A stretch of DNA of 61,873 nt, taken from the NCBI RefSeq assembly GCF_000775285.1, contig NZ_JJML01000004.1:56236-118108 (forward strand), given 5' to 3'. The notes under the pieces are model-generated. The model did no database searches, was not told the origin of the DNA, and saw only the letters and a list, made by a program, of their open reading frames with translations. The position numbers and the translations under genes were made by a program. How positions within the stretch are numbered: position 1 is the first letter of the stretch; each line of letters starts with the position of its first letter. Shown piece by piece: positions 36,158-47,047 of this stretch. Source of the DNA: Neosynechococcus sphagnicola sy1. GTDB taxonomy: Bacteria; Cyanobacteriota; Cyanobacteriia; Neosynechococcales; Neosynechococcaceae.

Positions 36158-36970
36158 TTGATGATGAATATTCAAGGAAAAATAGCTCTGGTAACCGGAG
36201 CATCCCGTGGCATTGGTCGCGAGATTGCCCTAGAGCTTGCCAAACAAGGTGTTCAGCGCCTGGTACTCGTCGCTAGAGACCGCCAGCGTCTCGCCCTCGT
36301 CGCCGCAGAAATCGAAGGGATGGGCATAGAGGCCGTGATCCTGCCCTTGGATCTGTCCCAGCCGATTGAGGTGCACATTGCGATCGCCCAAGTTTGGCGA
36401 GATCATGGCCCGTTCCACTTGCTCGTCAACTGTGCCGGCATTGCCCACCAAGTTCCCTTCTTGCAGTCGAAGCTGGCCAATGTCCAGGAAGAGATTGCGA
36501 TTAATTTAATCGGTATGTACACGATCACACGCCTGGTTGCTCGACGCATGGCCGCCCAACGGGAAGGCAAAATCGTCAATGTTTCCAGCTTGATGGGCAA
36601 GGTCGCTGCCCCAACCATGGCAACCTACTCCGCGACCAAGTTTGCAATTTTAGGCTTTACCCAAGCCTTGCGAGGTGAACTCGCAGCCCACAATGTCCAG
36701 GTGAGTGCGTTACTGCCGTCTCTCACGGATACAGACATGGTGCGAGAACTCCAGTGGTTTCGTTGGGTCATGCCTACGTCTCCCCAAAGAGTAGCTCAAG
36801 TCCTCGTAGCAGGGCTGCAGAAGGACACTCCTGAGATCTTGGTCGGATGGCAAAGTCATTTAGTGGCCTGGAGTAACCGCATTGCTCCCTGGTTACTGGA
36901 GAAGATTTTGCTCATGGCTGCGCCGCTGCCCCGGTATGAGCAGCGACCGACCGAATCCCCCGGTCGCTGA
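36158..36970 (+). CDS. Short-chain dehydrogenase/reductase (SDR)
   Basis: This 270-residue classical SDR has the NAD(P)-binding TGASRGIG at residues 13-20, NCAGIAHQ for structure, Ser in VNVSSLMGK and the catalytic YSATK about residue 157. The following R or G-rich N-terminal residues (VLVARDRQRL) suggest NADP preference. The C-terminal ~40 residues, with ILLMAAPLPRYEQRP, are family-typical of cyanobacterial SDRs but do not identify a substrate. ATG triplets at 36158-36166 give equivalent starts. Confidence 0.9.
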   Translation: MMMNIQGKIALVTGASRGIGREIALELAKQGVQRLVLVARDRQRLALVAAEIEGMGIEAVILPLDLSQPIEVHIAIAQVWRDHGPFHLLVNCAGIAHQVPFLQSKLANVQEEIAINLIGMYTITRLVARRMAAQREGKIVNVSSLMGKVAAPTMATYSATKFAILGFTQALRGELAAHNVQVSALLPSLTDTDMVRELQWFRWVMPTSPQRVAQVLVAGLQKDTPEILVGWQSHLVAWSNRIAPWLLEKILLMAAPLPRYEQRPTESPGR

Positions 36971-37160
36971 GGATAAACCTGCGTCTGGGAGTCGTCAAAA
37001 ACTCCCAGGCGATCGCTACGAGATCCCTAAGAGAATTCCCTCGCTCCCTAGGAGGGACTACTCAGCCAAAACAGATAGCCCAAGGGTTTAACTAAAGGCT
37101 CCGCCAAGACTCACGGCGATCGCCTATCAGGGTTAACTGGCTGAACCGAGATATCAACCA

Positions 37161-37590
37161 CTAGGGTTGCTGCGACTCTAGCACTTGGGTGAGGCGCTCT
37201 AGGGCAACGGTTAGTCGTTCTTGCGCCAGTAAGATTGGATCAGGGGCAGCTGGCATTGGCACTGCGGCTACAGATTGATGCTTAAGCCGCTCCAAGGCTC
37301 GAATACTGACAAATAGCACCAAGGCAATCACCACAAAGTCCACCGCTGAACCGATGAAACTACCGATCTTAATGCCGGGAGCAATCACCGTGTGACGCCA
37401 GTCTCCCCCCGGGTACAAGGGGATTAATCAGTGGCATGGCAACATCCTGGACAAAGGAGGTGACAATTTTGCCAAAGGCTCCGCCAATAATGACGGCGAT
37501 CGCCAGTTCCATCACATTCCCTTTCAGGGCAAAGTCTCTAAAGTCATGAAAAAAACCGCCCAAGGATTGTCTCCCACGTCGCATTCCCAT
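37161..37590 (-). CDS. mscL: Large-conductance mechanosensitive channel MscL (frameshifted as sequenced)
   Basis: MscL is the pentameric tension-gated channel that vents solutes on hypo-osmotic shock. The N-terminal helix and TM1 ([31 protein letters not shown]) and TM2 ([20 protein letters not shown]) are both present. Between them, at the run 37405-37410 (G6 on the coding strand), one extra base breaks the frame. Removal gives [22 protein letters not shown], the family loop. A charged C-terminal helix follows. Total ~142 residues, normal for MscL. Confidence 0.92.
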
Positions 37591-37663
37591 GTCTTATTGA
37601 TTCTCCTGTGTTCATAAAAAATGGTTCAGTAGGATAATAATTGTACAGTGCTGAAATTTCAGG

Positions 37664-38050
37664 ATGCCCAAAATCCCCAGTACGGTTATCTGGCAACAGG
37701 CCGAACTCCTCATGCAACCAGCCTTGATCCGTGTGATTGACAACCTCCGTAAACAGCTAGAGGTGTCAACTTGGCAGGGAACGTATCAGGATGCCACCGA
37801 TCCCTATCCGGGCTATCAGCTGTGCCTGCGAAGGAACGAGGCAGAAGTGAGGGTAGATTTGTGGGGATTATGTTATCAGATCTGCTTTCTGGACTATCAT
37901 CCTGACCTTGATCTTGACGGCAGTCTAGCGGTGCAAATTGATCCCATCCTCATTGACGCTGAAGGAGAAGTGGACTGGCACCGTTTAGATAGCAAAGCAG
38001 ACCAGTTAGTGGCCGAGGTTTTTGCCAACCTGCCCAGCTTGAACGGTTAA
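37664..38050 (+). CDS. Conserved hypothetical protein
   Basis: The 128-residue protein is acidic and soluble with no signal peptide. An N-terminal helix (ELLMQPALIRVIDNLRKQLEVS) precedes beta-rich segments including CLRRNEAEVRVDLWGLCYQICFL. The tail reads VDWHRLDSKADQLVAEVFANL. I believe similar proteins occur in other cyanobacteria, but I cannot name a domain. It lies 21 bp before ygfZ on the same strand, so the two may be cotranscribed. Confidence 0.75.
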   Translation: MPKIPSTVIWQQAELLMQPALIRVIDNLRKQLEVSTWQGTYQDATDPYPGYQLCLRRNEAEVRVDLWGLCYQICFLDYHPDLDLDGSLAVQIDPILIDAEGEVDWHRLDSKADQLVAEVFANLPSLNG

Positions 38051-38071
38051 GCAACTCAGAGCAGCAATCTC

Positions 38072-39133
38072 ATGACGAATCTGCATCAACTTCAAGTGAA
38101 TGCCGGGGCAACATTGGGTGACATCGCCGATCTATCGGTGCCATTGACCTTTGGCAATGATCCGGTGGCTGTGGCGGCGGCGCAACAGCAGGTCGCCGTT
38201 TGCGATCGCTGCCACTGGGGACGGATCGAGATCTCCGGAGCGGATCGCATCCGGTATTTGCAAAACCAGAGTACCAATGACTTTAATAGCCTCCAGCCCG
38301 GAGCCGGGTGTGACACGGTTTTTGTAACCTCGACGGCTCGCACCCTTGATCTGGTCACGGCCTATGTTCTAGAGGATAGGGTGTTGTTGCTGGTCTCCCC
38401 CAACCGCCGTCAAGCCCTGTTGGCGTGGCTAGATCGGTATATTTTCCCCGCTGATCGGGTGGTAATTCAGGATCGGACTCTGACAATGGCGACGTTTAGT
38501 TTGATCGGTCCCCAGAGCGATCGCCTCCTAGCCGCTTTGGGGGGAGATCCGTTGCTGGGGGCTGCCCCTGGTACCCATTGCTGCCAAATCCTGGCTAACC
38601 TAAAGGTGCGGGTTGCTGTGGGCAGTGGATTGGCACTTCCTGGTTATACCCTCTGCTTGGATACCTCGGATGCAGCCGCCCTCTGGCAAGCCCTAACAAC
38701 CGCTGGAGCCGTGCCCCTGGGAGAGCAAGGCTGGGAGCAGTTGCGGATTCAGCAGGGCCGTCCGGCACCCGACCGAGAACTCACCGAGGAATATAATCCC
38801 CTAGAAGCTGGACTCTGGCACGCGGTTTCCTTTAGCAAAGGATGTTACATCGGCCAGGAAACCATTGCCCGCCTGCAAACTTACAAAGGGGTGAAGCAAC
38901 AACTGTGGGGCATTCGCTTGCAGCAGCCCGTGGAGCCAGGGAGCGTGATTCGGGTGGGCGAGGAGAAGGTGGGAAAGTTGACCAGTGTCACCGCCACCCC
39001 AACTGGATTGGTAGGTTTGGCCTATATCCGCACCAAGGCAGGGGGGGAAAACCTCTCTGTGGACGTAGGGGACAGCAGCGGCCAATTGGTGGACGTGCCT
39101 TTTCTCAGCCGGGAGCTACCGGGGCAGAACTAA
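38072..39133 (+). CDS. ygfZ: Folate-binding protein YgfZ
   Basis: YgfZ is a GcvT-like folate-binding protein needed for the activity of certain iron-sulfur enzymes, including MiaB, which happens to be encoded 2 kb downstream. The 353-residue protein has the signature K-G-C-Y-I-G-Q-E (FSKGCYIGQETIARLQTYKG) near residue 256, as well as RIEISGADRIRYLQNQSTNDF near the start. Its 3' end is 7 bp from the converging permease gene. Association with MiaB activity is known for the bacterial family, not tested here. Confidence 0.92.
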   Translation: MTNLHQLQVNAGATLGDIADLSVPLTFGNDPVAVAAAQQQVAVCDRCHWGRIEISGADRIRYLQNQSTNDFNSLQPGAGCDTVFVTSTARTLDLVTAYVLEDRVLLLVSPNRRQALLAWLDRYIFPADRVVIQDRTLTMATFSLIGPQSDRLLAALGGDPLLGAAPGTHCCQILANLKVRVAVGSGLALPGYTLCLDTSDAAALWQALTTAGAVPLGEQGWEQLRIQQGRPAPDRELTEEYNPLEAGLWHAVSFSKGCYIGQETIARLQTYKGVKQQLWGIRLQQPVEPGSVIRVGEEKVGKLTSVTATPTGLVGLAYIRTKAGGENLSVDVGDSSGQLVDVPFLSRELPGQN

Positions 39134-39140
39134 GGGCGAC

Positions 39141-41079
39141 CTATCCCCCAATGTGAATTCCAGGACGTTGGGCCGGATCTTTTTCGGCTTGACGTAGAAC
39201 TTTACGGGTGAGGAGGGGAATATCGCCTTCCCCAAAGAGAATAAAACGCAGGGCATACTGGAGGGAATTACCATCGCCCCAGCTGAAATAGACATGGGGC
39301 AGCTTTTGAGTATGATTGCGCAGATAGAGTAGAAAAGCCGCGATCGCATTGGGAACGGCGGAACTTTCGGCGCGCAGGATGCGGTAGTGATGCACCTGAA
39401 TGCCTCTAACCCGGAGGGTATCCTCAAATTTAGAGGCATCCGATACCTTTATTTCCAAGAATAAAATCGGATCTGTGGCCGGAATGTGGTTGTCTTCCCG
39501 TACCTCCTGTTCCTTTAAAAAGTACTCTTGGTCATCCCCAGCATCCAGATGATTGGCAATCAGCCGCACTGTCCCATTGCAAGCATCGGCAATAAATTGC
39601 TGGGCAACAGCATCCATCTCCACCCGCTCTGTCCGTAACTCTGTAGACCGCCAGATGCGGGACACCAGTGACGTAAGAATAATAATGCCGATAAAAAACG
39701 GCCGCAATCTTAATCCCTTCGGGGCGCTCAACGATGTTAATAACCGTTGTGTAAAAGAACACTAATGTGATCAGGCCACTGATGGCAGTCCGGCGGCGCG
39801 ATCGCCCCTGCGCCCGAACGGAAAGGGTGACTGCAAAGGCTGCTGAACTCATTAATACCAGCACCCCCGTTGCATAAGCCCCACCCTGGGCATCCACATT
39901 AGCTCGAAACAGGATTGTCACCACGACGGCGATCGCTGTGTAGACTAACACCAACGGTCGAGTTTTGCGGGCCCAGTTGGGTGCCATGCCATAGCGGGGG
40001 AGGTAGCGAGGCACAACATTCAGCAACCCTGCCATGGCCGAGGCTCCGGCAAACCAGAGAATCAGGATGGTGCTCAGATCGTAGAGGGTGCCAAAACCAC
40101 TCCCTAAATAGCGGTGAGCAAGATAGGCGAGGGCACGTCCGTTGGCAGCACCGTCCGCTGCAAATTCGGCAGATGGGATCAGTAACACCGTCACCAGGCT
40201 ACTGGTAATTAAGAAGACGCTCATAATTACAGCGGCGGTGGTGAGGAGCCGATGAGTATGACGAATCCGGCCTGGGGCGTTAGTTTCTGTATCCTGGGGA
40301 TCTCCCTGTACCAAAGGCATGACCACCACCCCAGTTTCAAACCCTGACAGCCCCAAAGCTAGTTTGGGGAATAGGAGCAGGGCCACTACCACCATCCACA
40401 GGGGATTGCCATATTGGGTGAACAGAGCGGTTCGCCAATCCGCTATCGCAGTGGGATGATGCAGGACTTGAACGCAGCCGACTCCAATCACTACCCCGTT
40501 CAAGAGTAGGTAAACGGCAACCAGAATTACGGCAATGCCAATGGCTTCCTTGAAGCCCCGCAGGAACACGACACCCAGGAGTGCCACCAAGAGCAGTGTG
40601 ATCCCAATTTGCTGGTGATGGAGAAAAGCAGGGGTGAAGGGGTTTTCAATGATATGAGCCGTGGCATCAGCTGCCGAGAGGGTAATGGTAATAATGAAAT
40701 CAGTGGCGACAAAGCCCAGCAGACAGAGGACAAAGAGCTTTCCCTGCCACCAGGAAAGTAGGCGTTCCAGCATGGCAATGGAGCCTTCTCCATGGGGGCT
40801 TTCAATGGCAACCTGGTGGTAAACAGGCAGCGCCCCTAATAAGGTCAGCAGCACCAACACCAAGGTAGCAAAGGGAGAGAGTGCCCCGGCTGCGAGGGCT
40901 GCAATTCCCGGTTGATAGCCCAGGGTGGAGAAGTAATCAACCCCCGTTAAGCACATGACCTGCCACCAGGGATGTTGTTGCGGATGGCTCGTTTTGCCAG
41001 TACCGGGGTTGTCAGTCAAAAACCACTGACTAAAGCGTTGACTGGTTTGGGTGACGAGGTTGTTTGTCTGGGTCATCAA
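39141..41079 (-). CDS. APC-superfamily permease with C-terminal cytosolic domain (frameshifted as sequenced)
   Basis: About 645 residues. The N-terminal two thirds hold around 12 hydrophobic segments with amino acid/cation permease features ([35 protein letters not shown]). The C-terminal ~170 residues form a soluble domain ([20 protein letters not shown] to ADKDP-type tail). The frame breaks in the A6 run 39693-39698. Removing one base on the coding strand joins GIKIAA to [15 protein letters not shown]. The substrate is not clear; amino acids or K+ (KUP-like) are possible. Transcribed convergently to ygfZ. Confidence 0.8.
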
Positions 41080-41158
41080 GCCTGCCTTTTCCCTGATTCA
41101 ACTGCATTCTTCCTGAATCATCTCCCAAGGCAGGGGGCATCGGCCAAAAAAATCCCCC

Positions 41159-42520
41159 TTATCTGGGAGCCCCAGAGAGCATCAATACGGGTTCCCCTGT
41201 GAGGCTAAAGGCGCGGACTTCGGTGATTTGTACCGGCACGAGGCATCCTCTAAGTTGGGTAATGTCCCCAGGGAAAAAAGTCAGGCGATTGCCTCGGGTT
41301 CGTCCCATCACCTGGGTAGGGTTCTTGGGGTTCTGATCTTCAACCAAGACCTCTGCCACCTGTCCCTGATAACGCTGCGATCGCTCCGCAGCTTTGACAC
41401 TGACCAAATGATTTAACCGTTGCAGGCGATCGCGCTTCACCACTTCACTCACCTGATCAGACCAGAGAGCAGCGGGGGTACCCGGTCGGGGGGAATAGGC
41501 AGCGGTATTCAGCAAATCAAACCCAATGGTTTCAGTGAGCTTTAAGGTATTCTCGAACTGCTCCTCGGTTTCACCGGGGAACCCGACAATGGCATCGGCA
41601 CTAATTGCCGCCTCCGGCATCACCTGCCGAATGGTGTCAATGATTCGGCGGTATTTTTCCTGGGTGTAGCCCCGACCCATGGCCTTGAGAATGGCATTAT
41701 CTCCGGACTGGAAGGGAATGTGGAAGTGTTCACATACCTTGGGGAGTTCCGCACAGGCTCGGATCAGCCGCTCGGTAAAATACCGGGGATGGCTAGTGGC
41801 AAAGCGAATGCGCTCAATGCCGGGGACATCGTGGATATAGTAAAGCAAGTCCGTCAGCGTCTGTTGATAACGACCTTCGGGGGTGACACCCGGTAAATCT
41901 CGGCCATAGGCGTCAATGTTTTGCCCCAATAGCGTCACTTCTTTGTAGCCCTGCTGGCTAAGAGCGACGATCTCAGTACGGATGGCGGCGGGGGTGCGGG
42001 ACTGTTCGATGCCACGCACATTGGGCACCACACAGTAGGTACAGCGCTCATTACAGCCATAAATTACATTCACCCAAGCGGTCACCTGACTGTCTCGTCG
42101 GGGTTGGGTGATATCTTCCATCACCTGGATAGCTTCCGTCGCTACCACTTGGTTGCCGTTAAACACCTGTTCCAGCAAATCTTGGAGACGGTTGGCGTGC
42201 TGTGGCCCCATGACGAGATCTAACTCCGGCACCCGCTGCAACAGTTGTTCCCCTTCTTGCTGGGCAACACATCCGGCAATGACCAGGGTGAGATTGGGTT
42301 GTTCCCGTTTGCGGGCTGCCTGTCGTCCCAGATAAGAATAGACCTTTTGCTCCGCATTGTCACGAATGGTGCAGGTGTTGTAGAGAATTAAATCGGCAGC
42401 ATCCGGCTCCGCGACTGACTCAAAGCCCATGGTTTCCAAAATGCCAGCCATTCGTTCAGAGTCAGCCTTATTCATCTGACAGCCAAACGTGGTGATGTGA
42501 TAACGGCGGGGAGAGGTCAT
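41159..42520 (-). CDS. miaB: tRNA-2-methylthio-N6-dimethylallyladenosine synthase MiaB
   Basis: MiaB is a radical-SAM methylthiotransferase that modifies A37 of tRNAs reading UNN codons. From ATG 42520 the product has 453 residues: an N-terminal UPF0004 domain with CQMNKADSE and cluster cysteines ([27 protein letters not shown]). The radical-SAM core has C-x3-C-x2-C ([13 protein letters not shown]), and a C-terminal TRAM domain follows. An upstream ATG (42550) would add ten residues not in the family. Repeat copy C (42643-42721) points toward this gene from 123 bp upstream. YgfZ is encoded nearby. Confidence 0.94.
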   Translation of the reverse strand: MTSPRRYHITTFGCQMNKADSERMAGILETMGFESVAEPDAADLILYNTCTIRDNAEQKVYSYLGRQAARKREQPNLTLVIAGCVAQQEGEQLLQRVPELDLVMGPQHANRLQDLLEQVFNGNQVVATEAIQVMEDITQPRRDSQVTAWVNVIYGCNERCTYCVVPNVRGIEQSRTPAAIRTEIVALSQQGYKEVTLLGQNIDAYGRDLPGVTPEGRYQQTLTDLLYYIHDVPGIERIRFATSHPRYFTERLIRACAELPKVCEHFHIPFQSGDNAILKAMGRGYTQEKYRRIIDTIRQVMPEAAISADAIVGFPGETEEQFENTLKLTETIGFDLLNTAAYSPRPGTPAALWSDQVSEVVKRDRLQRLNHLVSVKAAERSQRYQGQVAEVLVEDQNPKNPTQVMGRTRGNRLTFFPGDITQLRGCLVPVQITEVRAFSLTGEPVLMLSGAPR

Positions 42521-42642
42521 GGGAACAGCAGTTGTAAGGTGGGGAGGCAAGGCATTCTCATTATAGTTTGACCCTACACCGCTCTCGTTCTCCGGAGGTT
42601 TCTGAGGGAACCAAGGGGATAGACACTTGAGGCAATTCTTAG

Positions 42643-42721
42643 TGTCAAGATTTTTTTGATCGGGTGAAAACCCTCAAAACATCCCCCCTTAAAACGCTTG
42701 TTCCATTAACTCAAGGTTGAC
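42643..42721 (-). repeat. 80-bp dispersed element, copy C (upstream of miaB)
   Basis: Second of three copies. Read on the minus strand it starts GTCAAC, carries AAC-CTTGA-GTT, ATGG, TTTTAAGGGGGG, TGAGGGTTTTCACCC and ends AAAATCTTGACA. It matches copy B over its whole 79 bp with few gaps. It is oriented toward miaB. The surrounding 320-bp intergenic region (42521-42842) holds no other recognised feature. Confidence 0.8.
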
Positions 42722-42842
42722 GGAGGACTAGAGCCATGGGAAAGATTAGGCGAGGTTTTGTTAGATTTTGCGACCCCGGACGATGGAGAACACTGGTCGA
42801 GATCTGTATCAATGGATAGATGCCATGGCACCTTGTTAGCTC

Positions 42843-43460
42843 CTAGCGCATGGCAGCCATTGTATTCCGCCACGTTAGTTCTTTACATAGCACTGCTAAA
42901 GCCCGCTGATCAACGCTAGAAAACAGGTCGCTACCCACCAAGTCCTGGAGCACCCGCTGGGTTAATTCTGCGGCAAAGCTACCGCCACAGCGCAAAAGAT
43001 GGCCGTAATAGCAAAACTGGGGACGCTGCTGCGGGTTGAGATGAAATTGGTAAACCTCCTGGGGACTCATGCGATAGACCAAGGTATTCACCGGCACCAC
43101 ACTTTGGGGAATTCCCTGGACTCCATAGCACCGCCCTTGAACGGTTTCCAGCGTTCCAATCAACAGAGTCCACAGCAGCGTGCGGGTTTCACCGACCAGG
43201 TCGGGAGTAAATAGGAGATCGGGTTCAGCAGAGAGCCGGGGGCCTGGACTGGCAAACTGGGGGTTCAAGAGTTGAGAATCGTAAATTAAGCCCACCACCC
43301 ACGGCTTATGGGGAATTGATAATTTGACAAAGCAGCCAAATCCATAGTCATCGGGTTGGGGAGGGGACGCAACTGCCAGGACATCATCGAGTTGCACCAC
43401 ATAATCGCAATGGGAATTCGACTTCACAACTTTGCCAAGCTGCATGGGACTTTTCTCCAC
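42843..43460 (-). CDS. HAS-barrel domain protein
   Basis: The 205-residue protein begins with a compact beta-barrel (MQLGKVVKSNSHCDYVVQLDD, GFGCFVKLSI, VVGLIYDSQLLNP) typical of the HAS-barrel domain, named for HerA-ATP synthase proteins. The C-terminal half is helical, with LTQRVLQDLVGSDLFSSVDQRALAVLC. Such barrels in cyanobacteria occur as stand-alone proteins of unknown role. It is divergent from the DUF4230 gene across about 100 bp. Confidence 0.78.
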   Translation of the reverse strand: MEKSPMQLGKVVKSNSHCDYVVQLDDVLAVASPPQPDDYGFGCFVKLSIPHKPWVVGLIYDSQLLNPQFASPGPRLSAEPDLLFTPDLVGETRTLLWTLLIGTLETVQGRCYGVQGIPQSVVPVNTLVYRMSPQEVYQFHLNPQQRPQFCYYGHLLRCGGSFAAELTQRVLQDLVGSDLFSSVDQRALAVLCKELTWRNTMAAMR

Positions 43461-43564
43461 ATAACCAATGGGAACACTCGCTCCCGATTATAGGGATTCT
43501 ACCCAGCAAGCTAAAATAGGGGACTACCAAGTTGCATCAGACCCATGGAGGCGTGGAGGGGAGC

Positions 43565-44248
43565 ATGACATCAACCCGTACCTGGATACAGATGATTCTC
43601 ATCGCCGCCAGTCGTTTATTTCAGCAGGGAACCTCGGTTCTCATCATGGGTACAGCAATTCTCCTCACGGGTTGGTATGGCTTTCGCCTGCTGGAAGCTC
43701 AATTATTTCCGGCAGCGACTACTTCTGTGGAAGTCAGAACCCTGATTACCAATGAATTGCGGAGTCGCAGTGAATTAACCACTGCCAGCGTCGCCACCAA
43801 GGCAACGGTGGTGGTGAGTCAAGACCGCAAACTTGGTAGCTTTAGTATTGGTGATACCCATCTGGTTTACGAAGGGGTGGGGGATGTCCAGGCTGGGATC
43901 AATATTTCTCAGTTGCAGGCTCGTCTCCTCGACCGCGCCCAGGGACGGATTCACGTGCTACTGCCCCCGCCTCAAATTACCCATGTATCCCTCAATGTCA
44001 ACCGCTCAAGTGTCCTCGCTCACTATAAACGCTGGTTTGGCCCAGATGTAGAGTTGGAACTCAAAGAAAGAGCCCAAAGGGAAGCCTTGCACCAAATTAC
44101 TATGGAAGCCTGCACCCAAAACTTGCTGCAAGTCACCAACCAAAATGCCCAACAACTGGTAGAGAAGATTTTAGAAACCGCTGGCTACCAAGAAGTAATT
44201 GTGGAAACGCAAATACCCACTGCTGCTGCCTGTAACGATCCTGGTTAA
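43565..44248 (+). CDS. DUF4230 domain protein, membrane-anchored
   Basis: From ATG 43565 the ~227-residue protein has an N-terminal membrane segment (VLIMGTAILLTGWYGFRLLEA, residues ~24-44). The DUF4230 region follows: TLITNELRSRSELTTAS, ATVVVSQDRKLG, a beta-rich middle and a C-terminal helix, TMEACTQNLLQVTNQNAQQLVEKIL. The domain is uncharacterised and occurs in exported or membrane proteins. An earlier start at 43532 is less likely because the extra residues are unlike the family. It converges on the Ctp protease gene with a 21-bp gap. Confidence 0.83.
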   Translation: MTSTRTWIQMILIAASRLFQQGTSVLIMGTAILLTGWYGFRLLEAQLFPAATTSVEVRTLITNELRSRSELTTASVATKATVVVSQDRKLGSFSIGDTHLVYEGVGDVQAGINISQLQARLLDRAQGRIHVLLPPPQITHVSLNVNRSSVLAHYKRWFGPDVELELKERAQREALHQITMEACTQNLLQVTNQNAQQLVEKILETAGYQEVIVETQIPTAAACNDPG

Positions 44249-44269
44249 ACTTCCCCGCATAATCAATGG

Positions 44270-45564
44270 CTACTTCACTCGAGACTCTGCCTGCTGTTGG
44301 GAGTTCTCGCTGGCAATGCGTTGGGTGAGTACATCCAGAGCTTTCGCATACTGGGGATCGGCAGTCGTCCCAATTTTGTTGCGATCGCGCCCCAATTCCT
44401 CTCGCTGCGCCTCGGTGAGGCTGACTTCCACATCAGGATGAATGCCTTCTTTATTGATATCTCGACCATCGGGGGTAAAGTACTTGGCAATGGTAACCGC
44501 CAACCCAGAACCATCTCCTAAGCCACGCACAGACTGCACCAGCCCCTTGCCAAAGGTCTTGGTACCCACCAGCAGGGCGCGATGATTATCCTGCAACGCC
44601 CCCGAAAGAATTTCACTTGCACTGGCAGAGCCCCCATCCACCAAGATCACCAGGGGCTTATCGGTGAGAGCAGCCTTACTCGCCCGCTCCCGATCCGTTT
44701 CACCCCAACGATCCACAGTGGAAACAATGGTGCCTTCTTCTAACCACATGCGAGCAATGTCCACACTGGCGAACAACAGTCCTCCAGGGTTGGAGCGCAA
44801 ATCTAGGATGTACCCTGTCACCTGCTGCTTTTCCAAATCCTTAATGGCAGCGGACATCTCAGAGGCCGCATTGGCACTGAACTGTACCAGGCGAATATAA
44901 CCAACTTTGCCCTTGGGCTCTTGCCGCACACTGTAGCGAACCGGATGAATTTCAATCCGAGCCCGCTTGAGGGTAAATTCCAGTTGCTGATTGCCCCGGA
45001 GAATCGTCAGAGAGACTTCTGTATCGACGGCCCCCCGGATCAGGGTCACCGCTTCATTGACACTTAGTCCCTCGGTGCTCTTGCCATCGATCTTGGTAAT
45101 GATATCCTTGGCCAGCACGCCAGCGGTAGCGGCGGGGGTACCCTCAATGGGTGCAACGACAACGAGTTTTTTACTTTTTCGTCCTGGGCCAATTGAATTC
45201 CCACCCCGGTTAGCTCCCCAGAGGTATCAATTTGCATGTTCTTGAACTCTTCCGGGTCCATAAATCGGGTGTAGGGGTCACCCAATTTTTTCAGCATCTC
45301 CCGGATCGCCGTGTAGGCTTCTGCTTTGTCTTTATAGGGATGGCTTAAGACTTCTCGCCGCACGGCCTTCCAGTCAGTCTGGTTAAAGGTGCCATCCACG
45401 TAGGAGCGGTCAATCACCTGCCAAACTTCATCCACAACTTCTTTCGGACTTTCACGAAAGAAGGCTTGACCGCGCGACAAATTAATCCCGACACCCGTAA
45501 TGGTGACGGCGGTCGCTGCAAGGGCCGTCGCGCCGATGACGAGAGCCTGTTTCGTTGTTGCCAT
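44270..45564 (-). CDS. C-terminal processing serine protease Ctp, S41 family (frameshifted as sequenced)
   Basis: Ctp proteases cut C-termini of extracytoplasmic proteins; cyanobacterial CtpA matures the D1 protein. The ~431-residue protein has an N-terminal membrane or signal segment, a PDZ domain (DIITKIDGKSTEGLS) and the catalytic region with Ser in GGSASASEIL and Lys in VGTKTFGKGLVQS. The frame breaks at the T6 run near 45165 (A6 on the coding strand). Adding one base joins QLAQDEKVK to LVVVAPIEGTP. It lies 67 bp after ispG on the same strand. I cannot decide between CtpA, CtpB and CtpC. Confidence 0.9.
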
Positions 45565-45631
45565 AGAGATGCCGTTTCTGGAGCGTGGCGAGGGGGCTGA
45601 AAAAAGTTATCCCACTCTAACACATGGGATT

Positions 45632-46859
45632 TTAGGGATCGACCCAACGTCCATCCGCCTTAATCAGGTTGATCAACTCCTCTACGCCTTCAGCTTCTGG
45701 GACTTTCTTAATTTCATCTCGCCCCCGATACAAAGAGATATATCCGGGTTGCTTACCGACGTAGCCGTAGTCAGCATCCGCCATTTCACCGGGACCGTTG
45801 ACAATACACCCCATGACGGCAATGTCGAGACCCGTGAGGTGTTTGGTTGCTTCCCGGACTTTTTGCAACACTGCTTCTAAGTTGAAGAGCGTCCGTCCGC
45901 AGGAGGGACAAGCAACATACTCCACCATGGTCTTGCGTAGCCCCAAGGCTTGCAGGATGCTGTAGCAGACGGGGATTTCCTTTTCGGGAGCCTCAGTGAG
46001 GGACACCCGGATGGTATCGCCAATGCCATCTGCCAAGAGGGTGGCGATGCCTGCGGTGGATTTAATCCGGCCATATTCCCCATCCCCCGCTTCTGTGACC
46101 CCTAAGTGCAGGGGATAACTCATTCCCTGTGCGTCCATCCGATGTGCCATCAGCCGATAGGCCGCCAACATCACCGGCACCCGCGAGGCTTTGAGGGAAA
46201 TTACCAGATTTTGGAAATTTAGAGATTCACAGATGCGGATAAATTCTAAGGCTGACTGCACCATGCCCTCGGGGGTGTCCCCGTAGGTAAATAACATCCG
46301 CTCGGCTAAGGAACCATGATTGACGCCAATCCGCATCGCCTTACCTTGGTCACGGAGGCTAACCACCAATGGTTCAAGGGTTTCACGAATTTTCTCCCCA
46401 ATCTCGTCAAACTCAGATTGGGTATACTCACTGCGGTTGGCTTTGGGCTTCTCAAAGACATACAAGCCGGGATTAATCCGCACTTTGTCAACATGTTTGG
46501 CCACTTCTAGGGCAATCTTCAGTCCATTGTGGTGGACATCAGCAACTAAGGGAACAGGTTGATAGGTGGAAAGTAATTGTTGCTTGATCTCAGCCAGGGC
46601 ATAAGCATGGGCCAGACTGGGAACGGTAACCCGCACGATCTCGCAGCCAATTTCATGGAGCCGCCGAATCCCGGCGACTGAGCCTTCTACATCCAGGGTG
46701 TCTTCGTTGATCATGGACTGCACCACCACGGGATGCCCCCCCCCCAATGGTGACACTGCCAACACGGACGGGGCGTGTCTGGCGACGCTGAATCATCGTG
46801 TCTGGAGAAACTGGCTGGGTCGTCGCGATCGCAGCGGTGGGACTCGACAGAGTTTGCAT
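45632..46859 (-). CDS. ispG: 4-hydroxy-3-methylbut-2-enyl diphosphate synthase IspG (frameshifted as sequenced)
   Basis: IspG catalyses the penultimate step of the methylerythritol phosphate isoprenoid pathway using a [4Fe-4S] cluster. The ~409-residue protein has [39 protein letters not shown], and the cluster cysteines in [12 protein letters not shown] and [20 protein letters not shown]. The C10 run 46736-46745 holds one extra base; removing it joins VGSVTIGGG to HPVVVQ. Because isoprenoid synthesis is essential in a cyanobacterium, the break is almost certainly a sequence error. ctp follows on the same strand. Confidence 0.94.
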
Positions 46860-46939
46860 AGGAGGTGAGCGTGGTGAGACAGCAGATTAAAGAATGCTTG
46901 AGAGTCTGGGAATCCAGCAATCTTGACAAGACACGCCAG

Positions 46940-46979
46940 AGAAAGCCCAGGATGGGGATTTCTAAATTCTGGGCTTTCT
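46940..46979 (-). terminator. Terminator-like hairpin between ispG and the next gene
   Basis: AGAAAGCCCAG and CTGGGCTTTCT form a perfect 11-bp inverted repeat with an 18-nt loop. It lies downstream of the small gene at 47048-47251 and upstream of ispG. The T-run after the stem is weak on either strand. Confidence 0.5.
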
Positions 46980-47047
46980 ATATCCCAGATTGCCACAAAT
47001 TCAGACAACCGCAGCTGCTAAGAATCAGGAGATCTCTGCAACCCCGA